Shown here: positions 17,924-26,623 of the stretch, piece by piece
How positions within the stretch are numbered: position 1 is the stretch's first letter
How the letters are laid out: every line of letters starts with the position of its first letter
Assembly (NCBI RefSeq): GCF_030817495.1
Contig: NZ_JAUSZK010000001.1
Location: forward strand, 248,001-312,000
Reading direction: 5' to 3'
Origin: Streptomyces sp. V3I7
GTDB taxonomy: Bacteria; Actinomycetota; Actinomycetes; Streptomycetales; Streptomycetaceae
Length of the DNA: 64,000 nucleotides
Notes under the pieces: model-generated
Database searches by the model: none
What the model was told of the DNA's origin: nothing
Seen by the model: the letters and a program-made list of their open reading frames with translations, nothing else
Position numbers and translations under genes: made by a program

Positions 17924-18604
17924 TCAGTCCGCGGCCGTACGGCACTCCGGGTGGCCCCAGCCCTGAGGGTTCTTGGCGATGGACTCGCCGGCCGCGTAGG
18001 AGCGCCCGCACACGCAGCGGCCGGCGAACTTGGCCTTGAGCGTGCGCGAGGAGGAACCCGAACCGGCCTTGGCGCGGGGCGACTTGCGGCGCGGGGCGGC
18101 GGCCGGGGTGTCCGGGGAGGGGGGCGGAACCGGGGAGCCGAGGGCGCTTCCGGCGGACTCCTGGACCGAGGCGGCCTGGCTGGCGGCGCGGTCGGCGAAG
18201 TCGTTCAGCGGGTCGCCGTCGACCTGGTGGGCGGCGACGTAGCGGAACTCGACGGAGCGGCCGTCGAGCAGCTCGTCGATGCGCACGACCAGTTCCCGGT
18301 TGGCGACGGGCTTGCCCGCGGCTGTCTTCCAGCCGTTGCGCTTCCAGCCGGGCAGCCAGGTGGTGACGGCCTTCATGGCGTACTGCGAGTCCATCCGGAT
18401 CTCGATCGGCACGTCGGGGTCGGTCGCCGTCAACAGCTGTTCCAGCGCCGTCAGTTCGGCGACGTTGTTGGTCGCCCGGCCGAGCGGCCCCGCCTCCCAG
18501 CGGGAGGGAGTCCGCTCGTCCTCGGAGACGACCCAGGCCCAGCCCGCCGGTCCGGGGTTTCCCTTCGAAGCCCCGTCGCACGCGGCCACAACACGTTCAC
18601 GCAT
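17924..18604 (-). CDS. rnhA: Ribonuclease HI with C-terminal zinc-ribbon-like tail
   Basis: The 226-residue protein has an RNase H fold in residues 1-145 with the acidic active site: Asp in [11 protein letters not shown], Glu in NNVAELTAL, Asp in RMDSQYAMK and the last Asp in PLNDFADRA. It cleaves RNA in RNA-DNA hybrids. A Pro/Ser-rich linker follows, then a small domain ([17 protein letters not shown], then GWGHPEC) whose Cys/His pattern suggests a bound zinc. That tail is an addition to the normal 155-residue enzyme and may help nucleic-acid binding. Confidence 0.88.
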   Translation of the reverse strand: MRERVVAACDGASKGNPGPAGWAWVVSEDERTPSRWEAGPLGRATNNVAELTALEQLLTATDPDVPIEIRMDSQYAMKAVTTWLPGWKRNGWKTAAGKPVANRELVVRIDELLDGRSVEFRYVAAHQVDGDPLNDFADRAASQAASVQESAGSALGSPVPPPSPDTPAAAPRRKSPRAKAGSGSSSRTLKAKFAGRCVCGRSYAAGESIAKNPQGWGHPECRTAAD

Positions 18605-18646
18605 ACGACGATCATGCCATGGCCCCAGGGGCCGCCCGGCAGCCGG

Positions 18647-19441
18647 TCAGACGGGCCGGGTGGCCGGCATCTCGCCCTCGGTGGTGGTGATGTCGATGAC
18701 CGAGAAGTTGGCGCCCTGGGGGTCGGTGAGCGCGGCGAACCGGCCGAAGGGGGTGGTGACCGGCCCGAACCGCAGGACGGCGCCCTGCCCGGTCGCCTTG
18801 GACACGGCCTCGTCGCAGTCGTCGACGGTGAAGTACACGTTGATGTAGGAGGGCACCTCGGGCGGGAACTCGTCGGTCATCCTCATCCGGCCGAGGACCG
18901 TCTCGTCGCCGACGTCGAAGATCCGGAAGTCGACCGCGTCGTCCTCCATCTGCTTGGCCGTGTAGGGGAAGACCTCGGTGAAGAACGCGTCCGTCTTCTC
19001 GGGTTCGCGGGTGAACACCTCGGCCCAGCAGTACGCGCCCGGCGTTCCCTTGGCCTCGAAGCCCTCGTGGGTGCCGGGCTGCCACACGCCGAAGACGGCG
19101 CCGCTGGGCTCCCGGGCCAGGCACATGGTGCCGAACTCGCCGACCTCCATCGGTTCCATCAGGACCTCGCCGCCGTGCTCACGGATCTTCGCGGCGGTCG
19201 CGGCGGCGTCCGGCGACGAGAAGTACAGGCACCACTGGGACTGGCCCTCCTGGCCGGGCATCGGCGGGACCACGGCCGCGACCGCCTTGCCGTCCACCGA
19301 GGCCTCGGTGTAGTTGCCGTACTCCGACGCCGCTCCGCCGAAGTCCCAGCCGAGGACGTCGCCGTAGAAGCGTTTGGCTCCGTCGATGTCGGTGAACATC
19401 GCATCGGCCCAGCAGGGGGTTCCTTCAGGTTGTACGGCCAT
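18647..19441 (-). CDS. Two-domain VOC family protein
   Basis: The 264-residue protein consists of two VOC halves: [19 protein letters not shown] opens the first and [19 protein letters not shown] the second. Each ends with a conserved strand ([18 protein letters not shown]). This duplicated glyoxalase fold is common in Streptomyces and is often annotated as a hydroxylase or dioxygenase-like protein without proof. The ATG at 19441 lies behind GGGAGAGGG. The longer open frame further upstream is antisense to the alcohol dehydrogenase and was discarded. Confidence 0.88.
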   Translation of the reverse strand: MAVQPEGTPCWADAMFTDIDGAKRFYGDVLGWDFGGAASEYGNYTEASVDGKAVAAVVPPMPGQEGQSQWCLYFSSPDAAATAAKIREHGGEVLMEPMEVGEFGTMCLAREPSGAVFGVWQPGTHEGFEAKGTPGAYCWAEVFTREPEKTDAFFTEVFPYTAKQMEDDAVDFRIFDVGDETVLGRMRMTDEFPPEVPSYINVYFTVDDCDEAVSKATGQGAVLRFGPVTTPFGRFAALTDPQGANFSVIDITTTEGEMPATRPV

Positions 19442-19681
19442 GGTGCGACCCTCTCCCGTTCGACGGACTGTCCGAATCATCACGCTAGTCACCCGGGCGG
19501 CGGCCCGCGCGCCGAACATCCGGAGGCGCCCCGGGGCCGGTCGGGCGGGGACGCCGGACACTGGGAGAGAGAGGGAGGGAGGGATGGACGGATTGCGGCG
19601 CGAGGGCGCGCGGTCCTCCGCAGGATGTCTTCCACGGGACGGGGACACGGTATGGCGGGCTCGACGACGGCGGGGACGACG

Positions 19682-20689
19682 ATGCGCGCGTGGACGGTGT
19701 GGCAGCCCGCCCCGGTCGAGGAGGATCCGCTGCGCCTCGTCGAGCGGCCGGTGCCCGTCCCCGGCCCGGGCGAGCTGCTGGTCCACGTCCGCGCGTGCGG
19801 GGTGTGCCGTACCGACCTGCACGTCGCCGAGGGGGATCTGCCGGTGCGCCGGGAGGGGGTCACGCCCGGGCACGAGGTGGTCGGGGTGGTCGCCGGGCTC
19901 GGGGCGGGCGTCGAGGGCTTCGCCGAGGGCGACCGGGTCGGCGTGGCCTGGTTGCGGCACACCGACGGCACGTGCGCGTACTGCCTGCGGGGCGCCGAGA
20001 ACCTGTGCCCGCGCTCGGAGTACACCGGCTGGGACGCCGACGGCGGTTACGCGGAGTACACGACCGTCCCGGCGGACTTCGCCTACCGGCTGCCCGGCTC
20101 CGTGGACGACGTGAGCCTGGCGCCGCTGCTGTGCGCGGGGATCATCGGCTACCGCGCGCTGCGGCGCACGTCGCTGCCGCCGGGCGGCCGGCTCGGGCTG
20201 TACGGCTTCGGGGGGAGCGCGCATCTGTGCGCGCAACTGGCGCTCGCCGAGAGCGCCACGGTGCACGTCCTGACGCGCGGCGCGGCCGCCCGGCGCCTGG
20301 CCCGCGCGCTGGGCGCGGCCTCGGCGCGCGACGCGTACGACGCGCCACCGGAGCCGCTGGACGGCGCGATCCTGTTCGCGCCGGTCGGCGACCTGGTCCC
20401 GCTCGCCCTGCGGGCGCTCGACCGGGGCGGGGTACTGTCCGTCGCCGGTATCCATCTGAGCGACGTACCGCCGCTGCACTACGAGAGCGACCTCTTCTAC
20501 GAGAAGGAACTGCGCAGCGTCACCTCCAACACGCGCGCGGACGGCCGTGAGTTCCTGGTGCTCGCCACGCTCCACGGGGTGCGGGCGACGACCCACACGT
20601 ACCCGCTCTCCCAGGCGCTTCAGGCCCTGAAGGACCTCAAGGCGGGCCGTTTCGACGGTGCCGCTGTGCTGGTCAACGATCTTTCCTGA
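19682..20689 (+). CDS. Zinc-dependent alcohol dehydrogenase family protein
   Basis: The 335-residue medium-chain dehydrogenase has the catalytic zinc ligand in [23 protein letters not shown] for the second ligand pair, and structural-zinc cysteines in [15 protein letters not shown]. The NAD(P)-binding strand is [16 protein letters not shown]. It oxidises alcohols or reduces aldehydes. The ATG at 19682 matches the family start; an in-frame ATG at 19652 with GGGGAC ahead of it would add ten residues. It is read away from the two-domain VOC gene. Confidence 0.85.
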   Translation: MRAWTVWQPAPVEEDPLRLVERPVPVPGPGELLVHVRACGVCRTDLHVAEGDLPVRREGVTPGHEVVGVVAGLGAGVEGFAEGDRVGVAWLRHTDGTCAYCLRGAENLCPRSEYTGWDADGGYAEYTTVPADFAYRLPGSVDDVSLAPLLCAGIIGYRALRRTSLPPGGRLGLYGFGGSAHLCAQLALAESATVHVLTRGAAARRLARALGAASARDAYDAPPEPLDGAILFAPVGDLVPLALRALDRGGVLSVAGIHLSDVPPLHYESDLFYEKELRSVTSNTRADGREFLVLATLHGVRATTHTYPLSQALQALKDLKAGRFDGAAVLVNDLS

Positions 20690-20731
20690 GATCAAACCCC
20701 GCGGGGACCCGGGCGCGGAAGCGGAGGACCG

Positions 20732-20747
20732 GCGCGTGATCACGCGC
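20732..20747. repeat. 16-bp perfect palindrome after the alcohol dehydrogenase
   Basis: GCGCGTGATCACGCGC is a perfect palindrome 43 bases after the stop. It may be part of a terminator or a protein-binding site. Confidence 0.6.
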
Positions 20748-20912
20748 GGCTCCGCGTGCTCCTCCCGATCACGGGTTTGTCCACCCACGGCATGAAACCG
20801 CCCCCTTCGCGCTGTACCCCCTCCTCGTCCCGGCTGTTTGGCTTGTCCCAGCACACCCCACTTGTCCACTCACAACGATCCGGTCACCCGTGTTCTCCTC
20901 CCGGGAGGGAAT

Positions 20913-21231
20913 GTGTCCGCTCCGGACAGTGCCACCGGTTCCGCCGTCGACGACCCCGCCCCCGGTCCCGCGCCCGACGCCCCGGGCAACGGACAGCTCA
21001 CCGGCAGAGCAGTCCGATGAACCGCACGGGCGAGGAGAACAGACGCTGCCGGGCGGGTACGTCGACTACGGCCGGCGCGTCAGCACGTTCACCGGACCGC
21101 CGACACCAGGCCGGCCTGCCCGAGGAGTACCAGCCCGGCCTGAACGTGCGCTTCATGGGCATCGACACGGCCGCGATCACCAACGAACGTCCAGCTCGGC
21201 CGGACGGCCGACTGACGGTGTGGAGCGACGC
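20913..21231 (+). pseudogene. Remnant of a family-2B encapsulin shell (EshA-like cyclic-nucleotide-binding) gene
   Basis: Three short coding-like segments in different frames line up, in order, with my memory of the EshA/SCO7699-type shell protein that normally precedes 2-MIB synthase. A Pro/Ala-rich start follows GGGAGGG (frame of 20913, to 21020). Then come LPGGYVDY and TGPPTP in the frame of 20890 (about 21046-21107), and finally HQAGLPEEYQPGLNVRFMGI in the frame of 20756 (about 21107-21165). The intact protein is over 400 residues, so most of it, including the cNMP domain, is deleted. The match is from memory and needs a search. The alternative is unrelated non-coding sequence, but the last segment is too family-like for chance. 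Confidence 0.6.
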
Positions 21232-22284
21232 ATGACTGCACCCCCCAACACCTACACGCTGCCCGGCCCGCCGAACCTGGCCCGCAGCCTGCGGCCCGAG
21301 CGGCGCACCGGGGCGATCCCCGGGCTGCTGTACCGGCCCGCGGTCCCCGCCGACGCGGAGAAGGTTCGGGAGATCGATGTCCGGCTGGAGGCCTGGGCCC
21401 GCGAGCTCGACCTCTTCCCGGCCGCCTGGCAAGGGGACTTCGCGGGCTTCCAGTTCGGCCGGGCCGTGGTGCTCCAGCATCCCGGGGCGCTCGACCTGGA
21501 CCGGCTCACGGCCGCCGGGAAGCTGCTGCTGGCCGAGAACGTCGTGGACTCCTGCTACTGCGAGGAGGACGAGGGCCGGGGCGGGGCGCGCCGGGGCCTG
21601 GGCGGCCGGCTGATCCTGGCCCAGTCGGCGATCGATCCGTACCACGGCGTCCCGGAGTTGGAGGAGGAGTGGCGCGAGGGCATGCGGGCGGACGGTCCCT
21701 TGCGCTCGTACCACTTCGCGCTCCAGGACTTCTCCTCCTTCGCCACGCCCAGCCAGACCGACCGGTTCGTGCACGACATCGCCCGGCTGCACCTGGGCTA
21801 TCTGGCCGAGGCCGCGTGGGCGGAGACCCGGTACGTGCCGCGGGTCTGGGAGTACCTGGTGATGCGGCAGTTCAACAACTTCCGTCCCTGTCTGTCGATC
21901 GTCGACGCCGTGGACGGCTACGAACTGCCCGAGCAGGTCTACGCCCGGCCGGAGATCCAGCGGATCACCGCCCTGGCCTGCAACGCCACCACGATCGTCA
22001 ACGACCTGTACTCCTTCACCAAGGAGCTGGCGAGCGACCCGGACCATCTCAATCTGCCGCAGGTCGTCGCCGCCAACGACCGGTGCGGGCTGAAGGGCGC
22101 GTATCTGAAGGCCGTCGAGATCCACAACCGGATCATGGAGGCCTTCGAGGAGGAGTCCGCCCTCCTGTCCGCCACCTCGCCTCTCGTGGAGCGCTACGCC
22201 CGGGGGCTCGCCGCCTGGGTGTCGGGCAACCACGAGTGGCACGCCACCAACACCCATCGCTACCACCTGCCCGACTACTGGTGA
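21232..22284 (+). CDS. 2-methylisoborneol synthase-type terpene cyclase
   Basis: This 350-residue class I terpene synthase cyclises 2-methyl-GPP to the earthy odorant 2-methylisoborneol. Family marks are the metal-binding region ENVVDSCYCEEDEG (usually DDCYCED), RLHLGYLAEAAW, MRQFNNFRPC, the NSE motif NDLYSFTKELASDPDHLN and the terminal HRYHLPDYW. The methyltransferase partner follows directly. The ATG at 21232 has GGAG eight bases ahead. It lacks the roughly 90-residue Pro-rich N-terminal extension of typical homologues, which in other species targets the enzyme into an encapsulin shell. The frame is open back to 20890, so a longer fused product cannot be excluded. The first Asp pair of the metal motif is Asp-Ser. 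Confidence 0.87.
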   Translation: MTAPPNTYTLPGPPNLARSLRPERRTGAIPGLLYRPAVPADAEKVREIDVRLEAWARELDLFPAAWQGDFAGFQFGRAVVLQHPGALDLDRLTAAGKLLLAENVVDSCYCEEDEGRGGARRGLGGRLILAQSAIDPYHGVPELEEEWREGMRADGPLRSYHFALQDFSSFATPSQTDRFVHDIARLHLGYLAEAAWAETRYVPRVWEYLVMRQFNNFRPCLSIVDAVDGYELPEQVYARPEIQRITALACNATTIVNDLYSFTKELASDPDHLNLPQVVAANDRCGLKGAYLKAVEIHNRIMEAFEEESALLSATSPLVERYARGLAAWVSGNHEWHATNTHRYHLPDYW

Positions 22285-22334
22285 AAGAACCAGCTTCTCC
22301 GAAACACCGTCAGATGCAGAACGAGGAGTCACTG

Positions 22335-23216
22335 TTGACCACCGCCCCCGTCGCCGCCCGGTCCGCGACCGCACCGGTACCGACCCAGTCCACGTATCAG
22401 AACCGCGTCGCGGACTACTGGAACGCCGAGGAAAACCCGGTCAACCTCGAACTCGGACAGATCGACGACCTCTACCACCACCACTACGGCGTCGGGGAGG
22501 CCGACTGGTCGGTGCTCGACGAGGCCGACCCCGCCCTGCGCCGGGATCGGATCACCGCCGAACTCCACCGTCTGGAGCACGCCCAGGCCGAACTGCTCGC
22601 CGCGCACCTCGGACCGCTCACGCCGGCCGACCGCGTCTTCGACGCCGGCTGCGGGCGCGGCGGCGGCAGCATCACGGCGAACCTGCGGTACGGCTGCCAC
22701 GCCGACGGCGTCACGATCTCCGCCAAGCAGGCCGACTTCGCCAACGAGCAGGCGCGCAGGCGGGACGTCGCCGACAAGGTGCGCTACCACCTCCGCAACA
22801 TGCTCGACACCGGCTTCGAGACCGGCGCGTACGCGGCCTCGTGGAACAACGAGTCCACGATGTACGTCGAGTTGGACCTGCTCTTCGCCGAGCACGCCCG
22901 GCTGCTGCGCCGCGGCGGACGCTACGTCACGATCACCGGCTGTTACAACGACACCTACGGCCGGGCCTCGCGCGAGGTGTCGCTCATCAACGCCCACTAC
23001 ATCTGTGACATCCACCCCAGGTCGGAGTACTTCCGGGCGATGGCCCGCAACCGCCTGGTGCCCGTCCATGTCGAGGACCTCACGGCGGCCACGATCCCGT
23101 ACTGGGAACTGCGCAAACAGGCCGACCACCTGGTCACCGGCGTCGAGGACACCTTCCTCGACGCCTACCGCAACGGCAGCTTCCAGTACCTGCTGATCGC
23201 GGCCGACCGGGTCTGA
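22335..23216 (+). CDS. gppmt: Geranyl diphosphate 2-C-methyltransferase
   Basis: The 293-residue SAM-dependent methyltransferase converts GPP to 2-methyl-GPP, the substrate of the upstream cyclase. The SAM-binding motif is VFDAGCGRGGGS. Family-specific stretches include LYHHHYGVGEADWS, SWNNESTMYVEL, RYVTITGCYNDTYG and SFQYLLIAADRV at the end. I chose the TTG at 22335 because GAGGAG lies directly upstream and the resulting length equals the known homologues; an ATG at 22314 is the alternative. The two genes are 50 bases apart and clearly one operon. Confidence 0.92.
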   Translation: MTTAPVAARSATAPVPTQSTYQNRVADYWNAEENPVNLELGQIDDLYHHHYGVGEADWSVLDEADPALRRDRITAELHRLEHAQAELLAAHLGPLTPADRVFDAGCGRGGGSITANLRYGCHADGVTISAKQADFANEQARRRDVADKVRYHLRNMLDTGFETGAYAASWNNESTMYVELDLLFAEHARLLRRGGRYVTITGCYNDTYGRASREVSLINAHYICDIHPRSEYFRAMARNRLVPVHVEDLTAATIPYWELRKQADHLVTGVEDTFLDAYRNGSFQYLLIAADRV

Positions 23217-23332
23217 CGGGTGGGAGCGGGGGGCGGTGCCGTGGCGGCGCCGCCCCGTCGCCGTGCGGTACTGCCGCCGTGCCGCGCTGCCGCCGGGAAA
23301 TCCGGTCGACAGCAGGGGAGCGGACCGCTGCA

Positions 23333-24226
23333 ATGGCTCGCATGTGTGCCCAGAAGATGCGCCCCGACGAAGTGGACATAGACCCCGCGCTCGTCCACCG
23401 GCTCATCGCCGCGCAGTTCCCCGTGTGGGCGTCGCTGCCCGTGGAGCGGCTGGATTCGTCCGGTACGGAGAACGCCATGTTCCGGCTGGGCGCCGATCTG
23501 GTGGTACGACTGCCCCGCTATCCCGGGGCTGTGGCGGACGTGGCTCACGAGCAGCTCTGGCTGCCCCGGCTGGGGCCACTGCTGCCGGTGGCGACGCCCG
23601 AGCCGCTCGGACGGGGCGAGCCCGGCGAGGACTTCCCGTGGCCGTGGTCCGTGTACCGGTGGCTGGAGGGACGGAATCCGGTCGCCGGGGCGGTGGAAGA
23701 ACCCGAGCAACTGGCCAAGGAACTGGGGGCGTTCGTCGCTGCCCTGCGCCGGATCGACCGGCACGGCGCCCCGGCGAACCACCGGGGCGTCCCCCTCGCC
23801 ACCCGGGACGCGGAGACCCGCGAGGCCATCGCCCGGCTGGACGGACGCATCGACACGGCCGCGGTCACCGCGCTGTGGGAGGAGGCCCTGCGCGTACCGG
23901 AGCACACCGGCCCGCCCGTGTGGGCGCACGCCGACCTCTCCCCCGGCAATGTGCTGGTCGCGGCGGGACGGCTCGGCGCCGTCATCGACTTCGGCACCGC
24001 GGGCGTGGGCGACCCGGCCGTCGACCTGATCGTGGCGTGGAACCTGCTGCCGGCTTCGGCCCGGCCCGCCTTCTGGGAGGCGGTGGGCGCGGGCGACGCC
24101 GAGTGGGCGCGCGGCCGGGGCTGGGCGCTGTCGATCTCACTGATCCAGCTCCCGTACTACTGGGACACCAACCCCCGGCTGGCGGAGAACTCACGGCATG
24201 TGATCGGCGAACTCCTGGCCGAGTGA
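23333..24226 (+). CDS. Aminoglycoside phosphotransferase-fold kinase
   Basis: The 297-residue protein has the APH/ChoK kinase fold. It shows a Brenner-type catalytic loop HADLSPGNVLV, the metal-binding IDFGTAGVGDPAVDL and an N-lobe Glu/Arg region (TENAMFRLGADLVVRLPRY). It would phosphorylate a small hydroxylated substrate; an antibiotic target is only one possibility. The ATG at 23333 is chosen, and another ATG three codons on is equally usable. A perfect 24-bp tandem duplication includes its stop codon. Confidence 0.85.
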   Translation: MARMCAQKMRPDEVDIDPALVHRLIAAQFPVWASLPVERLDSSGTENAMFRLGADLVVRLPRYPGAVADVAHEQLWLPRLGPLLPVATPEPLGRGEPGEDFPWPWSVYRWLEGRNPVAGAVEEPEQLAKELGAFVAALRRIDRHGAPANHRGVPLATRDAETREAIARLDGRIDTAAVTALWEEALRVPEHTGPPVWAHADLSPGNVLVAAGRLGAVIDFGTAGVGDPAVDLIVAWNLLPASARPAFWEAVGAGDAEWARGRGWALSISLIQLPYYWDTNPRLAENSRHVIGELLAE

Positions 24227-24258
24227 GCTGAATGACTCCTGGCCGAGTGAGCTGAATG
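24211..24258. repeat. Perfect 24-bp tandem duplication across a stop codon
   Basis: The unit begins ACTCCTGGCCGAGTGAGC and occurs at 24211-24234 and 24235-24258 with no mismatch. The stop TGA of the phosphotransferase gene (24224-24226) is in copy one. Degenerate GCCGAGTGA pieces continue to about 24277. Confidence 0.92.
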
Positions 24259-24281
24259 AGCCGAGTGAGCCGAGTGGCCGC

Positions 24282-24767
24282 TCACGCGCCCGCGTACGCC
24301 TTCCTCAGCTCGGCGATGTCGAGCTTGCCCATCGACATCATGGCCTGGGTAGCGCGGAGCGCCTTCTGCGGGTCCGCGTCGCCGATCATCTCGATGAGGC
24401 CCTCGGGGATGACCTGCCAGGACACGCCGTACTTGTCCTTGAGCCAGCCGCAGGGGCCGCCCTCGCCGCCGTTCTCGGTGAGCTTGTTCCAGTAGTAGTC
24501 GACCTCCTCCTGGTCGGCGCAGAAGATCTGGAACGAGATCGCCTCGGTGAACTTGAACTCCGGGCCGCCGTTGAGGCCGACGAACTTCTGCCCGTTCGCC
24601 GTGAACTCGATGGTCAGCACGGAACCGGGGGCGCCCATGGTGGCCTCGTTGTGGCGCTCGATCCGGCCGATGCTGGAGTTCTTGAAGACCGACACGTAGA
24701 AGTGGGCGGCCTCCTCGGCCTGGCCGTCGAACCACAGGCACGTGGTGAATCCGTCGGTGCTGCTCAT
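24282..24767 (-). CDS. VOC family protein (PhnB/3-demethylubiquinone-like)
   Basis: The 161-residue protein belongs to the PhnB-like VOC group: TCLWFDGQAEEAAHFYVSVF at the start, LNGGPEFKFTEAISFQI in the middle, GWLKDKYGVSWQVIP, and the terminal MMSMGKLDIAELRKAYAGA. Members are widespread metal-binding-fold proteins with no proven reaction in actinomycetes. GAGGAGGAA lies just upstream of the ATG. It is convergent with the phosphotransferase gene, separated by the 24-bp duplication. Confidence 0.88.
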   Translation of the reverse strand: MSSTDGFTTCLWFDGQAEEAAHFYVSVFKNSSIGRIERHNEATMGAPGSVLTIEFTANGQKFVGLNGGPEFKFTEAISFQIFCADQEEVDYYWNKLTENGGEGGPCGWLKDKYGVSWQVIPEGLIEMIGDADPQKALRATQAMMSMGKLDIAELRKAYAGA

Positions 24768-25098
24768 GGGTTCCTCCTCGATCAGGGAACGCGGGATCGC
24801 GGTTCATCTGTACCGACCGGTCCGCGCCGCGAATCTCATCGGTCGGGCGGCTGCTTCATCCGGACGAGCGAGCCGGGCCCGGCGCCCCGCCGCTCGCGGG
24901 GCGCTCGTCGGGCATGTCGGATTCCGCCCTACTGGCCCTGGCCACAAGGGAGATGAATCGCGCCACTGAGCGTTCCGTCGCGACGAGTCAGGCATGGACA
25001 TCGGGGTTCCGGGTATCCGGCCAGCCACGAAACCTGGACAGGGGCCGGCACTGAGCGGCCGTGGAGGCAGACGTCGAACCATGACATTGGGAGAGGCA
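24768..25098. other. Intergenic region between divergent VOC and sigma-factor genes
   Basis: No gene is visible in these 331 bases. The right half holds a SigB-like promoter for the sigma factor (24992-25016) and its leader. Confidence 0.6.
24992..25016 (+). promoter_or_regulatory. SigB-type promoter of the sigma-factor gene
   Basis: GCAT (24992-24995), 15 bases, then GGGTAT (25011-25016) fits the GNNT-N14-16-GGGTAC/T pattern recalled for Streptomyces SigB. It suggests the sigma factor drives its own gene. Confidence 0.5.
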
Positions 25099-25968
25099 AT
25101 GACAACCGCCGGGATCCGGCAGGGAACAGTGGTCGCCGAGTCTGAGCAGAACGCGCTGCCAGGAATCAAGGACCCCAGCACCATCGCTCCACGGGACGCG
25201 AGGCAGTTGTCCCGCCAGTTCTTCAAGCGGCTGGACGAGCTGGAGGAGGGCACCCACGAGTACCAGTACGCCCGCCACACGCTCATCGAGATGAACATCT
25301 CCCTCGTGCGGTTCGCGGCCGGACGGTTCCGGGGCCGCGGTCACGACATGGAGGACATCGTCCAGACCGGCATGATCGGTCTGATCAAGGCGATCGACCG
25401 GTTCGAGCTGTCGCGCGAGGTGGAGTTCACGTCGTTCGCGCTGCCGTACATCGTCGGCGAGATCAAGCGGTTCTTCCGTGACACCACGTGGGCCGTGCAC
25501 GTCCCGCGGCGGCTTCAGGAACTGCGGGTCGAACTGGCCAAGGCACGCGACGAGCTCTCCAGCCGGCTGGACCGCGAGCCGACCGTCGCGGAGCTGGCCA
25601 CGCTGATGGACATCACCGAGGACGAGGTGGTCGAGGGCCAGCTGGCCGCCAACGGGTACAACTCCTCGTCGCTGGACGCCGCGCTCACCGGTGACGGGCC
25701 CCAGGACGGAGAGGCGGTCCTGGCGGACTTCATCGGAGTGGAGGAGCACGGGCTGCGGCTCGTGGAGGACTTCCAGTCCCTGGCCCCGCTCATGGCCGAA
25801 CTCAGCGACCGTGACCGGGAGATACTCCGACTGCGGTTCGTGGAGGAGGCCACCCAGACGGAGATCGGCGAGCGGCTCGGCTGCTCGCAGATGCACGTCT
25901 CGCGGCTGATCAAACGCATCATCAGCCGGCTGCGCAAGGGCATGCTGGGCGAGCTCGGCTGCGCGTGA
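25099..25968 (+). CDS. RNA polymerase sigma factor, SigB/SigF/SigG subfamily
   Basis: This 289-residue group 3 sigma factor has region 2 (ISLVRFAAGRF, then MEDIVQTGMIGLIKAIDRF and TSFALPYIVGEIKRFFRDT), region 3 (VPRRLQELRVELAKAR) and region 4 with its HTH (LRFVEEATQTEIGERLGCS, then QMHVSRLIKRI). In Streptomyces this subfamily controls osmotic/oxidative stress and sporulation and is held by RsbW-like anti-sigma kinases. GGAGAGG precedes the ATG at 25099; an ATG at 25081 is possible. A SigB-like promoter lies upstream, and a RsbW-type ATPase gene is the convergent neighbour. Confidence 0.93.
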   Translation: MTTAGIRQGTVVAESEQNALPGIKDPSTIAPRDARQLSRQFFKRLDELEEGTHEYQYARHTLIEMNISLVRFAAGRFRGRGHDMEDIVQTGMIGLIKAIDRFELSREVEFTSFALPYIVGEIKRFFRDTTWAVHVPRRLQELRVELAKARDELSSRLDREPTVAELATLMDITEDEVVEGQLAANGYNSSSLDAALTGDGPQDGEAVLADFIGVEEHGLRLVEDFQSLAPLMAELSDRDREILRLRFVEEATQTEIGERLGCSQMHVSRLIKRIISRLRKGMLGELGCA

Positions 25969-26020
25969 GAGGTGAGGGACGAGGCGGCGCCGGAACGCGG
26001 CGCCGCTCCCCCGCCGCTCC

Positions 26021-26053
26021 GCGGCCCCCACGGCTCACGGCGTGGGGGGCCGC
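26021..26053. terminator. Hairpin terminator between convergent sigma and anti-sigma-like genes
   Basis: GCGGCCCCCACG pairs with CGTGGGGGGCCGC (one extra G) around an eight-base loop. It can serve both strands. Confidence 0.7.
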
Positions 26054-26080
26054 GCGGGGCGGCGCGCGGCCTGGCGGGCC

Positions 26081-26120
26081 GGTGGGCTCGTACTCGTAGG
26101 TGGGCTGCTCGTAGGTCGGC
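26081..26120. repeat. Degenerate tandem repeats abutting a stop codon
   Basis: GGTGGGCTCGTACTCGTA, GGTGGGCTGCTCGTA and GGTCGGCTCAGTG follow one another. The last runs into the stop codon of the minus-strand ATPase gene. Confidence 0.6.
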
Positions 26121-26573
26121 TCAGTGCGCGAGGGCCATCATCGCGCGGACGCGCTTGCCCACGGGGACGCGCTCGGCGATGACCTCCGAGGCGAGGGCGT
26201 GCACGATCTCCAGACCGTGCCGGCCGACGCGCTCGGGATCCCGCGGGAAGGCCCGGGGCAGCGCGACGCTGCTGTCGTAGACGGACACCGTGATCGCCGC
26301 GTCCGTGCCCTCCAGCTCCAGGATGTACGGGCCGTCGCTGTGCCGGTCCGCGTTGGTGACCAGTTCACTGACCACGAGGAGCAGCTCTCCGTCGGTCCGC
26401 TGGTCGATGCTGACGCCCCATTGGGTCCTGAGCTGGTCGAGGAAAAGCGAGGCGAAGGTCCGCGCCGCGGCGATGCTTCCCGGTTCGCCGGTGTAGTGCG
26501 CCGCCCGCCGAAGCGGTTCCACGGTCACATCGAAACCAGTCGGTATCACTGCCCCGTCCAGGTACTCGAACAT
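26121..26573 (-). CDS. RsbW-like ATP-binding protein (putative anti-sigma factor)
   Basis: The 150-residue protein is a stand-alone GHKL/HATPase domain. The N-box is ELVTNADRHSDG near residue 80, the next metal/adenine motif is degenerate (VYDSSVALPRAF) and the G-box is GRHGLEIVHALA. Proteins of this size are serine-kinase anti-sigma factors or their homologues, binding either a SigB-type sigma or an anti-anti-sigma protein. The SigB-like gene 153 bases away on the opposite strand is the obvious partner by context. A SigB-like promoter (26624-26648) precedes it. Partner choice is inference; the fold is clear. Confidence 0.85.
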   Translation of the reverse strand: MFEYLDGAVIPTGFDVTVEPLRRAAHYTGEPGSIAAARTFASLFLDQLRTQWGVSIDQRTDGELLLVVSELVTNADRHSDGPYILELEGTDAAITVSVYDSSVALPRAFPRDPERVGRHGLEIVHALASEVIAERVPVGKRVRAMMALAH

Positions 26574-26623
26574 GCTTTTCTCTCTCGAAGCCGATCTGGC
26601 CAGACACTGCTGCACCAGTGCAC

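Noticed and set aside
17912..19681. Long upstream extension of the alcohol dehydrogenase frame
   Set aside because: The extension is antisense to RNase H and the two-domain VOC gene; the dehydrogenase begins at 19682 (or 19652).
20890..21231. 464-residue version of the 2-MIB synthase
   Set aside because: The frame is open, but the extra residues are not cyclase-like and run through the scattered encapsulin segments in other frames; GGAG before 21232 supports the shorter form. Kept as an alternative, not excluded.
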